This document shows positions 37,455 through 45,480 of a DNA stretch of 64,000 nucleotides, one piece after another. The stretch is from Opacimonas viscosa (GTDB lineage: Bacteria > Pseudomonadota > Gammaproteobacteria > Enterobacterales > Alteromonadaceae). The position numbers and the translations under genes were made by a program. The notes beneath the pieces are model-generated. The model had not been told where the DNA came from and did no database searches. It saw nothing but the letters and a program-made list of their open reading frames with translations. Positions within the stretch are counted from its first letter, which is position 1. Each line of letters starts with the position of its first letter. The stretch spans positions 57,517 to 121,516 of the forward strand of contig NZ_JANATA010000007.1 of assembly GCF_024199005.1 (NCBI RefSeq), in the 5' to 3' direction.

Positions 37455-38834
37455 ATGCAAACCATATCACCTACAGTCATTTTATATGCGTTTATAGTTG
37501 CTCTTGGTGGGTTTGTGTTTGGCTTCGATGCCTCTGTTATCTCAGGTACCGTGGGTTTTATCACTGAGCAGTTTGCTCTAACAACGTGGCAACAAGGTTT
37601 TGTGGTGAGCGCGCCCTCCTTAGGTGCTTTATTCGCCATGTTCTTTGCCGGTGCGTTGAGTGATAAATATGGTCGCAAAAATATACTCATTGCCGTTTCT
37701 GTACTGTATTTAGTCTCAGCTATAGCCTCGGCACTAGCCGTGAATTTTACGATGTTAGCGGGTGCTCGCTTACTTGGTGGCCTAGCCTTTTGTTCGTTGA
37801 TGATCGCTCCTTTGTATATTGCAGAGATCAGTGCACCGGAACATCGCGGCAAATTAGTTTCGATTAATCAATTTAATATTGTGATTGGCCTTTCCGCTTC
37901 ATATTTTACCAATTATTGGTTACTGTCCTTGAGTCAGACGCCTGATTCATGGTTACTCAATATTGCTCACGCCGAAGACGTCTGGCGTTGGATGTTAGGC
38001 TTAGAAATAATTCCGGCATTGTTATGGTGTGTTTTGTTGTGGAAAGTTGTTGAAACGCCGCGATGGTTAATGACTCAAAAACGCCAAGATGCGGCTGAAG
38101 ACTCAGCCAAAACATTAGGCATAAGTGACGTATCGGCTTTTTTAAGCGAGGTGAGCGCTTCATTGCATGAAAAAAGTTTATCTATCAAAGAGCAACTTGG
38201 TTTAGTGATTAGCCCAAAATTACGCCTACCTTTACTGATTGGTTTAGTTATCGGTGTAGTACAGCAGTTGACGGGAATCAATGTGATTTTTTTCTACGCC
38301 CCAACAATCTTTGAGCAAAGTGGGATTGGTACCGATGCCGCCTTTGTTCAAGCCATCTGGGTGGGTTTAACAAATGTTATTTTTACAATTGTTGCGATTT
38401 GGGCAATCGATAAGTTTGGTCGTAAACCATTATTAATATTTGGCTTAAGTGGGATAATTATTAGTATGAGCCTGTGTGCATATGGTTTCCAAGATCCAGA
38501 AGCGTTAAACCCTACTTTAATTCTGTTTGCTATTTTGATGTTTGTTGCCTGTTTCGCTTTGTCATTGGGGCCAGTCATGTGGGTGTTGTTTTCAGAGATC
38601 TTTCCCAATCATATTCGGGGGATTGCGATATCAGTTGTCACCGTATTTAACAGTTTATGTAGTTTTTTGGTCCAGTTTATTTTTCCATGGGAGTTGGCAA
38701 ATCTAGGTCCGGCATTAACGTTCTTAAGTTATGCAGTTGTCGCTGCGCTCGGTTTAGTATTTGTTTTGCGCTACTTACCAGAAACCAAAGGGAAATCTTT
38801 AGAAACGCTTTCTCAAGAGTTAAGCCGTCACTAG
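37455..38834 (+). CDS. Sugar-porter family MFS transporter
   Basis: 459 residues, twelve helices. Sugar-porter signatures: FGFDASVISGTVGF in helix 1, the DKYGRKN loop, QQLTGINVIFFYAPTIFE in helix 7, DKFGRKPLL in the second half, and PETKGKSLE near the end. These mark XylE/GalP/GLUT-type proton symporters for hexoses or pentoses. ATG 37455 is chosen since an in-frame ATG at 37389 lies inside lacI and adds 22 hydrophilic residues. Third gene of the GH1-LacI operon, giving the locus a second glucose-type uptake route beside the FucP-type permease. Confidence 0.93.
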   Translation: MQTISPTVILYAFIVALGGFVFGFDASVISGTVGFITEQFALTTWQQGFVVSAPSLGALFAMFFAGALSDKYGRKNILIAVSVLYLVSAIASALAVNFTMLAGARLLGGLAFCSLMIAPLYIAEISAPEHRGKLVSINQFNIVIGLSASYFTNYWLLSLSQTPDSWLLNIAHAEDVWRWMLGLEIIPALLWCVLLWKVVETPRWLMTQKRQDAAEDSAKTLGISDVSAFLSEVSASLHEKSLSIKEQLGLVISPKLRLPLLIGLVIGVVQQLTGINVIFFYAPTIFEQSGIGTDAAFVQAIWVGLTNVIFTIVAIWAIDKFGRKPLLIFGLSGIIISMSLCAYGFQDPEALNPTLILFAILMFVACFALSLGPVMWVLFSEIFPNHIRGIAISVVTVFNSLCSFLVQFIFPWELANLGPALTFLSYAVVAALGLVFVLRYLPETKGKSLETLSQELSRH

Positions 38835-38850
38835 TTAACCCTAGACACAG

Positions 38851-40008
38851 TTACGTTATGGTTAAATAAAAAGTTTCAGCAGGGTATATTACTCCATTTA
38901 TTTGTAAAGCCATCTGATGCTTCCCTGGATAATATTTTCTCGTTGTCACTGGTTTAAAGCTATGCTTTTTATGCAATGTCAGCGTTTGCTGTGGCTTGAT
39001 GACACAGGTTTTCCATTTACACACTCGTGGTGCTAGTTGACCATTCGCTTTTTGCTGATACACCACATAATCGAGTAGGATGTTTTGTTGCTTGGGTAAA
39101 GGATTATGCACTGTCACATTCATTTCTATTGAATCACCCATGAGCACATTCTTAGTACTCAATGTAAGCGTCAATGCAAAGTCTCCAGGTGTATAGCCCC
39201 AAAGAGCCAAAGTGTCACGATTCCCTTGTTTTATGAGTGTGCGGCAAGCATGTTTTAATAACTTGGTACGTTGTTTATTTGTGGGTTGTTGCCATTTTTC
39301 TGTGAGTGCATTGATTATATCTGGATGTTGTTTAGCAATGTCATTTAAATGATTAGCTACCGACAAACGCACGTAATTAGAAGGATCATTTTTTAATTTC
39401 TCAAGCAGTGGCAATGTATGCGCCGGGTCATCCAAAAAAGACTGTAATCGAATACCCCAGGGTAAAAGAGGCCTGGATCCTTCAGAGACCAGACGACGTA
39501 CATGTTGACAAGGGTCTTTACACCAAGAATCTAAGATAGTTAACGTTTGTTTGGGTTCTGCTTTGAGTAGATGGCGCACCCCAAACTCAGCAGAAAAACG
39601 CTTCGTCATAGCATGTAAACACTCCATCGCAAAAGGCACATTATGCTGACCTTGCTGACCAATGAAGTCGGCAGCGGGCATGATCAGCCAACTGCCAATA
39701 CCCGTTGTGTTGGAGGTCACTAAATTGTTGGTCCAGCCTGCAGTATTTGGATCTGCAGTGGTTTCCTCTGAAATGGGTTGTAAGCTGTTTACTAAAGCAG
39801 AGCCCGCTTTGGTAAAATCTTTTGGCAGAGTGGCTATCAGTGCATCAACAATTTGCTGTGACCGCGCTTTCATAGCCAAATCATCCAAGTTATGTGTGGC
39901 CAAATTGATAAACTTTTGGGTGGGGAAATCACTCAGATTTTGCTCAATCACCCTGCCCATATGGGTAATACTGGTATGGGAAAATTTGTCTTTGAAGTTT
40001 TCGGGCAT
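38851..40008 (-). CDS. alkC: AlkC-type DNA alkylation repair glycosylase (HEAT-like repeats plus Ig-like domain)
   Basis: 385 residues. The first ~270 are short helical repeats of the AlkC/AlkD HEAT-like family (LTILDSWCKDPCQHVRRLVSEGSRP, LKNDPSNYVRLSVANHLNDIAK). From about residue 285 an all-beta Ig-like segment follows (LSTKNVLMGDSIEMNVTVHN ... GKHQMALQINGVIYP), the arrangement known for the AlkC-beta subgroup. Function: excises N3-alkylated bases without base flipping. ATG 40008 has GGGAG upstream; an ATG at 40056 overlaps azlD. It is third in azlC-azlD-alkC, 22 bases after azlD, and convergent with the sugar porter. Confidence 0.83.
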   Translation of the reverse strand: MPENFKDKFSHTSITHMGRVIEQNLSDFPTQKFINLATHNLDDLAMKARSQQIVDALIATLPKDFTKAGSALVNSLQPISEETTADPNTAGWTNNLVTSNTTGIGSWLIMPAADFIGQQGQHNVPFAMECLHAMTKRFSAEFGVRHLLKAEPKQTLTILDSWCKDPCQHVRRLVSEGSRPLLPWGIRLQSFLDDPAHTLPLLEKLKNDPSNYVRLSVANHLNDIAKQHPDIINALTEKWQQPTNKQRTKLLKHACRTLIKQGNRDTLALWGYTPGDFALTLTLSTKNVLMGDSIEMNVTVHNPLPKQQNILLDYVVYQQKANGQLAPRVCKWKTCVIKPQQTLTLHKKHSFKPVTTRKYYPGKHQMALQINGVIYPAETFYLTIT

Positions 40009-40030
40009 ATTTTTATGCTCCCATGTCAAG

Positions 40031-40345
40031 TTACAAAAGCCATTTACATGCAACAAAGCTCGCCATCGAAATAATGAGTACCCATATTGTCGCTAACCGA
40101 GTCAAGCTCAAGCCTATCGCTACAATAGCACCTAAAATGAAGGGATTGGTTGGGGATGCATGCAACTCGCCTTCGGGGAAAAAAACAATGGGGATGGTTA
40201 ACGCTGTCAAAACAGCAGGTGCTGAAAACTTTAAAAAACGTTTTGTAGTATCGTTAATCCGAATTGGAATACTGCGAGCAAGGAAAATATAACGCACTGA
40301 GAATGTGACAAGCGCCATGGCTATAATGGTACACCAAATCATCAT
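40031..40345 (-). CDS. azlD: AzlD small subunit of branched-chain amino acid exporter
   Basis: 104 residues with three or four membrane helices. AzlD with AzlC forms an exporter for branched-chain amino acids (BrnFE/YgaZH type). The motifs VRYIFLARS and FLKFSAPAVLTAL near the N-terminus and the following PFILGAIVAIGLSL are typical of the family. Its start overlaps the azlC stop by four bases, showing coupling. alkC follows 22 bases later on the same strand. Confidence 0.88.
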   Translation of the reverse strand: MMIWCTIIAMALVTFSVRYIFLARSIPIRINDTTKRFLKFSAPAVLTALTIPIVFFPEGELHASPTNPFILGAIVAIGLSLTRLATIWVLIISMASFVACKWLL

Positions 40346-41058
40346 AGCAACGCCTCGCTAGTGCGATTACGTTGACGCTTTTCATTGTGCGTATCCAAGA
40401 TAAATCCAACTACCATACCGGTTGCAGTTGATATAAGTAATGCTTGATTAATATCGTAATAAGTCAGGATAAACATCATCGTGGCGCTAGTGAAAACGCA
40501 TGCAACGACAGGATGTGTTTTGATATAAGGAACCACCAATGCGATGAACGTTGCAGCGATTGCGAATTCCAAACCTAAGGTGGTGAGATCTCCAGCTTGT
40601 GAGCCTAAAATAATGCCGATACACGTCGCAAGATTCCACAGAGCATAAAATGTAAATCCACTGACTAGCGCATAATGTCGGTCAAAAGTCCCCGTTTTTT
40701 GCGTATGCGCTACAGAAAGTGCATACATTTCATCCGTGAGTAAAAAACCCAAAGATAAACGCCATTTGGTTGGGAGCTGCAAGATATGTTGACGCATATC
40801 TGCTGAGTACAAAAGGTGGCGAGCGCTGATGACAAAAGAAGATGTTAACATGGCTGAGAAACTCGCCCCAGCACCAAATAGACCTAAAGCGGAAAGTTGT
40901 ACCGCACCCGCAAAAACGAGTAAAGACATGGCTTGTGCTTGCCAAATATCTAAGCCCATTTGTAGTCCTAGAGACCCACACAGCATCCCCCAGGGAGTTA
41001 CCGCTAGACACAAAGGCAAGGTATCTAAAAATGCTTGTCGTTGTATATGTTTAGTCAT
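40342..41058 (-). CDS. azlC: AzlC large subunit of branched-chain amino acid exporter
   Basis: 238 residues, about six to eight membrane helices. AzlC blocks: the start FLDTLPLCLAVTPWGMLCG, LLVFAGAVQLSALGLFGAG and SARHLLYSADM, then LLTDEMYAL. It exports branched-chain or related amino acids with AzlD. The ATG at 41058 begins the azlC-azlD-alkC unit. The upstream region to gnd is shared with the divergent gnd promoter. Confidence 0.9.
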   Translation of the reverse strand: MTKHIQRQAFLDTLPLCLAVTPWGMLCGSLGLQMGLDIWQAQAMSLLVFAGAVQLSALGLFGAGASFSAMLTSSFVISARHLLYSADMRQHILQLPTKWRLSLGFLLTDEMYALSVAHTQKTGTFDRHYALVSGFTFYALWNLATCIGIILGSQAGDLTTLGLEFAIAATFIALVVPYIKTHPVVACVFTSATMMFILTYYDINQALLISTATGMVVGFILDTHNEKRQRNRTSEALL

Positions 41059-41166
41059 TTGTATGTTTTTTATCCGATAAAGAGAGGATTTGATATCAGT
41101 TTGATAAGCATACCATTAACTCTAGCAGCAAAAACAAAAATTCGTGTTTCAGATCCACATCTAAGG

Positions 41167-41172
41167 TATAAT
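41167..41172 (+). promoter_or_regulatory. Probable -10 element of the gnd promoter
   Basis: A perfect TATAAT about 100 bases before the gnd ATG. The -35 region is weak (TTCGTG or GTGTTT around 41141-41149), so an activator may be needed. Confidence 0.4.
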
Positions 41173-41198
41173 TGCCAAATACAAAAAATTACTTAAAC

Positions 41199-41233
41199 AA
41201 AATGACTGCTTACCTTTGTGAACAGTCATTTTT
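41199..41233 (+). promoter_or_regulatory. Leader hairpin upstream of gnd, attenuator-like
   Basis: AAAATGACTG (41199-41208) and CAGTCATTTT (41223-41232) are perfectly complementary around a 14-base loop and run into TTTATTTATTT. This resembles a weak intrinsic terminator between promoter and gene, 36 bases before the gnd ATG. Confidence 0.5.
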
Positions 41234-41268
41234 ATTTATTTGAAATCACTCTTTTCTCGGGAAAATTC

Positions 41269-42741
41269 ATGAAAACACTTTCTGATATTGGTTTAGTTGG
41301 CTTAGCTGTAATGGGAGAAAACCTAATTCTGAACATGGCTTCTAAAGGTTTTACAGTTACTGCATTTAATCGTTCTTATGAAAAAGTCGAAAAGTTTTTA
41401 GCTGGCCGTGCTGCGGGTAAGACAATCCGTGGAGCGAAAGATATTCCTGAGCTAGTCGCATCACTCGCAAAACCACGTAAAGTCATGTTAATGGTAAAAG
41501 CTGGCCAACCAGTAGACGATTTCATTGAACAGTTAATCCCTCATTTAGAAGAGGGAGATATCATTATTGACGGTGGTAATACGCATTACCCAGATTCTAA
41601 TCGTCGCACTGCTTATCTCAAAGGAAAAGGCCTACACTACATCGGTACTGGAGTATCTGGTGGTGAAGAAGGCGCATTAACAGGGCCATCGATCATGCCT
41701 GGTGGTGCACCTGAAGCGTGGGAGCATGTACAAGAGATTTTTCAAAACATCTCAGCAAAAGTGACTGATTCAAATACTGGTGAGACCGTACCTTGTTGTG
41801 ATTGGGTGGGTGAAGATGGCGCCGGTCATTTCGTGAAAATGGTTCACAACGGTATCGAATACGGTGATATGCAATTGATCTGTGAGGCCTATCACATCAT
41901 GCACGATGTGGTTGGTTTGAACTCAGACGAGATCGCCGATGTATTCGAGCAGTGGAGCAAGACAGAATTAGATTCTTACCTAGTCGATATTACGATTGAT
42001 ATTTGTCGTTACAAGGATACCGATGGTACACCATTAGTAGAGAAAATTCTTGATACAGCGGGACAAAAAGGCACAGGTAAGTGGACTGGCGTGACTGCGC
42101 TAGAACTTGGTATTCCTTTGACGTTGATTGCAGAGTCTGTGTTCTCTCGTTGTATCTCTGCACAAAAAGATGCCCGTGTTGCCGCTTCTAGTATTTTGAG
42201 TGGACCAGAGAAAGTAGCTTTTACTGGTGATAAAACGGTCTTTTTAGAAAGTTTACGTCAAGCGTTGTTGATGGCAAAAATGATCTCTTATGCCCAAGGT
42301 TACGACCTGATGCAAGAAGCGGCCAAAGAATTCGGCTGGCATCTAAACTATGGTGGTATTGCTATGATGTGGCGTGGTGGTTGTATCATTCGTTCGGCAT
42401 TCTTAGATAATATTAAAGCAGCTTATGACAATAATCCTGAATTAAATAATCTGTTACTAGACCCATATTTCAGTAAAACAGTGCAAGATGCACAGGGTGG
42501 CCTGCGACAAGTTATTGGCCAAGCTGTAACTGTTGGTATTCCAGTGCCTTGTTTATCTGCAGCGTTAAACTATTTTGATTCATTCAGAACAGCCCGCTTA
42601 CCCGCTAACTTGTTACAAGCACAGCGTGACTACTTTGGCGCGCATACTTATGAGCGTTTAGACGGTCCTCGTGGTGAATTCCATCATACTAACTGGACTG
42701 GTCGAGGTGGTGATACTGCATCTACGACTTACGATGTCTAA
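41269..42741 (+). CDS. gnd: 6-phosphogluconate dehydrogenase (decarboxylating)
   Basis: 490 residues. Oxidises 6-phosphogluconate to ribulose-5-phosphate with NADP in the pentose phosphate pathway. Features: DIGLVGLAVMGENLILNMA (dinucleotide-binding), FNRSYEKVEKF, GVSGGEEGALTGPSIMPGG, catalytic K in GHFVKMVHNGIEYGDMQ, and the C-terminal FHTNWTGRGG-type end (here FHHTNWTGRGG). ATG 41269 follows CGGGAAA; an upstream GTG at 41218 would lie inside the leader hairpin. No zwf or pgl is adjacent. It is followed by a strong terminator. Confidence 0.97.
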   Translation: MKTLSDIGLVGLAVMGENLILNMASKGFTVTAFNRSYEKVEKFLAGRAAGKTIRGAKDIPELVASLAKPRKVMLMVKAGQPVDDFIEQLIPHLEEGDIIIDGGNTHYPDSNRRTAYLKGKGLHYIGTGVSGGEEGALTGPSIMPGGAPEAWEHVQEIFQNISAKVTDSNTGETVPCCDWVGEDGAGHFVKMVHNGIEYGDMQLICEAYHIMHDVVGLNSDEIADVFEQWSKTELDSYLVDITIDICRYKDTDGTPLVEKILDTAGQKGTGKWTGVTALELGIPLTLIAESVFSRCISAQKDARVAASSILSGPEKVAFTGDKTVFLESLRQALLMAKMISYAQGYDLMQEAAKEFGWHLNYGGIAMMWRGGCIIRSAFLDNIKAAYDNNPELNNLLLDPYFSKTVQDAQGGLRQVIGQAVTVGIPVPCLSAALNYFDSFRTARLPANLLQAQRDYFGAHTYERLDGPRGEFHHTNWTGRGGDTASTTYDV

Positions 42742-42761
42742 ATAGTCCATTGATTAACAGT

Positions 42762-42800
42762 AAAAACCTCGATTGAAGTTAATTCTTTCGAGGTTTTTTT
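42762..42800 (+). terminator. Intrinsic terminator after gnd
   Basis: AAAAACCTCGA (42762-42772) pairs with TCGAGGTTTTT (42788-42798) and is followed by additional T residues. Confidence 0.88.
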
Positions 42801-42850
42801 ATATCTGATGACAAATAAACATAAGCAGACAGTTGCGAGTCAAAACTTTT

Positions 42851-42890
42851 GTGATAGTATAACGTTTATCTTGATATGTGATATTATCAC
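42851..42890. promoter_or_regulatory. Two Zur-like boxes upstream of the zinc receptor gene
   Basis: GTGATAGTATAAC (42851-42863) differs by one base from the gammaproteobacterial Zur core GTTATANTATAAC. GTGATATTATCAC (42878-42890) has two symmetrical changes and is the core of a perfect 17-bp dyad (42876-42892). They are 27 bases apart and lie 42-81 bases before the receptor ATG. Confidence 0.65.
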
Positions 42891-42931
42891 ATGAAAACCA
42901 ACATTCACTGCAACATACTATGATGGACATT

Positions 42932-45406
42932 ATGTTTACAACACAAAAGAAAAATAAAATAGCGTTAGCACTTACTTGTGCACTTTCGACATCGGCTTTT
43001 TGTAGCGATGCCGCAGAATGGCAAGGAAAAGTATTAGACAATAATGGGCAACCGGTGGTCAATGCCGAAGTCTCTTTAGATGGTTTTGCAAAAAATGTAT
43101 TTACCGACGCCAATGGTGTGTTCAACTTAGCCATAACGGACGAGGCATTATTCACACGTTTTTCTGCAGATGATATCGCCACGGTAGAGCTCCATGTCAA
43201 CGCACCAGGCTTTGTTCATCAAACTTTATTCTTAGCGCACGATGAAACAGCCCAACAAACCGTGACATTGTTACCAAGTAGTATAGAAATTATTGATGTA
43301 CACGCATCTCCTTTTCACGCATCGGTGATCGAGTCCGCGTTACCCGTTTCTGTCATTGCCAATGAATCATTGCGTGATGCCCAGCAATCCACCTTGGGTG
43401 ATACCTTAAATAAACAAGTGGGCGTGCATACAAATTTCTATGGCGGGGTGGCCAGTAGTCCAATTATTCGTGGTCTTGATGGCCCGCGTGTTTTGGTTTC
43501 GCAAAATGGGTTGGATGCTGGTGATGCGTCTAGAGTAGGTCCTGACCATGTTGTCGCGACAGAAGTTGCCACAGCACAACAAATTGAGATTTTACGTGGC
43601 CCGGCAACACTATTCTTTGGCAGTGGTGCCATAGGTGGTGTGGTCAACATTGTTGACCAACGTGTGCCGACTGAATTAGTCAAAAGTGCCCAAGTCCATG
43701 CGTCCACGGCTTCTGTAAATGATGAGCAAACACTTTCCTTCGTTGGTCAAACGTTTGTCAATGATTGGGCTTTTTATGCCGATGCTTTTTGGCGTGATAG
43801 CGATGATTACGATATTCCTGGAATGGCCGAGTTATATGATGATGAGCATGATGAGGAAGAGCACGATGATGGTCATGAAGAACACGATGAGCATGAGGGC
43901 GAGGCAGGAACAGTAGTGAACTCTGCTTCTGAAAGTTCTGGTTTCACTTTAGGTTCTAGTTATATACATGATAACGGTTTTGTTGGTTTTTCAGTTGGTC
44001 GTTTAGAGCGTGAGTACGGTATCCCTGGTCACTCTCATGGCGCTGAAGAAGAGCATGAGGGTGAAGAACATGAAGAGCATGAAGAACATGCAGATGAAAA
44101 TGTGTTTGCCAAAATGGAACAAACACGAGTGCAAGTATTAAGTGAATACCAATTTACCAAAGGGATCTTAGAAGCCGTTCAGGCCAAAGCTGCGATAACT
44201 AATTATGAGCATGCTGAAATTGAAGAAGATATGGTTGGGACTAAATTTACCAACGATACTGTAGAAGCCCGTATTGAGTTGATCCATCGTCCGATGGCAG
44301 GCTGGAAAGGTGGATTAAGCCTGCATTACAAAAATACAGAGTTCGCAGCAGTAGGTGAAGAAGCCTTCACGCCACCTGCAGAAACAGAGACTTTAGCGCT
44401 TGCGTTGTTAGAAGAGAAGCATGTTGGTGATGTACTTTGGCAACTTGGCGCACGTATCGAAGATGTCTCGATTGATTCTGAATTATTAACCTCTGCTCAA
44501 AGCGTATCGTTGAACTATCAGCCGGTAAGTATTTCAGCAGGCTTTGTCTGGGATTTTGTGGAAGGCTACAACTTAGGTGCATCTCTTTCTTTTGCACAGC
44601 GTGCACTATCGGCTACCGAAATATTTGCATATGGGCCGCATATTGCGACACAGACCTTTGAAGTAGGCTCATATTATGTTGCAGAAGAACATGAAGAGCA
44701 TGAAGGTGAAGAGCATGCAGAGACTCACCTAGAGTTTGCTTTGGCGGATGCGAAACCTCAGTTAGAAACCTCTCGTAATATTGATTTAACCTTACGTAAG
44801 TTTTCAGGTGATCTTGGTTTTGTGGTGAATCTATTTTACAACCAAATCGATAATTATGCGGCAGCTACTGATACTGGATTTATTTTTGGTGAAGACGAGC
44901 ATCATGAAGAGCACGAGGGTGAAGAACATGATGAGCATGATCATGGTGCGGAAGGTTTACCGATTTATTTATTCACTCAACAAGATGCAGAACTGTATGG
45001 TATAGAAACTGAAGTGCATTGGCAGCTCAATGACGACTGGAAAGTATCAGTTCAGGGTGATTTGTTAAGAGCGAAATACACAGATGGTTCTTATATCCCA
45101 AGAACATCTCCTGCACGTTTTGGGACTGATGTGAGTTATATCGCTGATAAGTGGGATGCGGCACTATCAGTCCAGCGTGTTTTCTCGCAAGAAAAGATCG
45201 CTGCCACAGAAACAGAGACAGCAGGCTATACAATGGTTGATGCAAAATTCTCTTATCAATTAGATATGGGTAACATGGATTGGACGGTGTATGTGCAGGG
45301 TAAGAATTTGTTGGATGAAGAAGCTAGAGTTCACACATCCGTACTAAAAAATCTTACACCACTACCAGGTCGGAACGTTAAACTCGGTATTCGCGGTAGT
45401 TTTTAA
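42932..45406 (+). CDS. znuD: Histidine-rich TonB-dependent receptor, zinc type (ZnuD-like)
   Basis: 824 residues. Signal peptide, then a carboxypeptidase-regulatory-like domain (EWQGKVLDNNGQPVVNAEVSLDGF), a plug (LPVSVIANESLRDAQQSTLGDTL, SPIIRGLDGPRVLVSQNGL) and a beta-barrel ending GRNVKLGIRGSF. Four loops are packed with H, E and D (e.g. DDEHDEEEHDDGHEEHDEH, EEEHEGEEHEEHEEH, EEHEEHEGEEH, EDEHHEEHEGEEHDEHDH), as in ZnuD zinc receptors. The Zur-like boxes upstream support zinc uptake under starvation. The ATG at 42932 puts the signal peptide at the start; ATGs at 42920 and 42923 are possible. Confidence 0.9.
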   Translation: MFTTQKKNKIALALTCALSTSAFCSDAAEWQGKVLDNNGQPVVNAEVSLDGFAKNVFTDANGVFNLAITDEALFTRFSADDIATVELHVNAPGFVHQTLFLAHDETAQQTVTLLPSSIEIIDVHASPFHASVIESALPVSVIANESLRDAQQSTLGDTLNKQVGVHTNFYGGVASSPIIRGLDGPRVLVSQNGLDAGDASRVGPDHVVATEVATAQQIEILRGPATLFFGSGAIGGVVNIVDQRVPTELVKSAQVHASTASVNDEQTLSFVGQTFVNDWAFYADAFWRDSDDYDIPGMAELYDDEHDEEEHDDGHEEHDEHEGEAGTVVNSASESSGFTLGSSYIHDNGFVGFSVGRLEREYGIPGHSHGAEEEHEGEEHEEHEEHADENVFAKMEQTRVQVLSEYQFTKGILEAVQAKAAITNYEHAEIEEDMVGTKFTNDTVEARIELIHRPMAGWKGGLSLHYKNTEFAAVGEEAFTPPAETETLALALLEEKHVGDVLWQLGARIEDVSIDSELLTSAQSVSLNYQPVSISAGFVWDFVEGYNLGASLSFAQRALSATEIFAYGPHIATQTFEVGSYYVAEEHEEHEGEEHAETHLEFALADAKPQLETSRNIDLTLRKFSGDLGFVVNLFYNQIDNYAAATDTGFIFGEDEHHEEHEGEEHDEHDHGAEGLPIYLFTQQDAELYGIETEVHWQLNDDWKVSVQGDLLRAKYTDGSYIPRTSPARFGTDVSYIADKWDAALSVQRVFSQEKIAATETETAGYTMVDAKFSYQLDMGNMDWTVYVQGKNLLDEEARVHTSVLKNLTPLPGRNVKLGIRGSF

Positions 45407-45423
45407 TTAGAGTGATATGACAT

Positions 45424-45459
45424 AAAAAAGCCTAACATTGTTGGATGTTAGGCTTTTTT
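45424..45459. terminator. Bidirectional terminator between convergent genes
   Basis: AAAAAAGCCTAACAT (45424-45438) and ATGTTAGGCTTTTTT (45445-45459) form a perfect 15-bp stem with A- and T-tracts on both sides. It serves the zinc receptor gene and the metalloprotease operon. Confidence 0.92.
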
Positions 45460-45480
45460 TGTGGGGCTATCTAAATGTTT

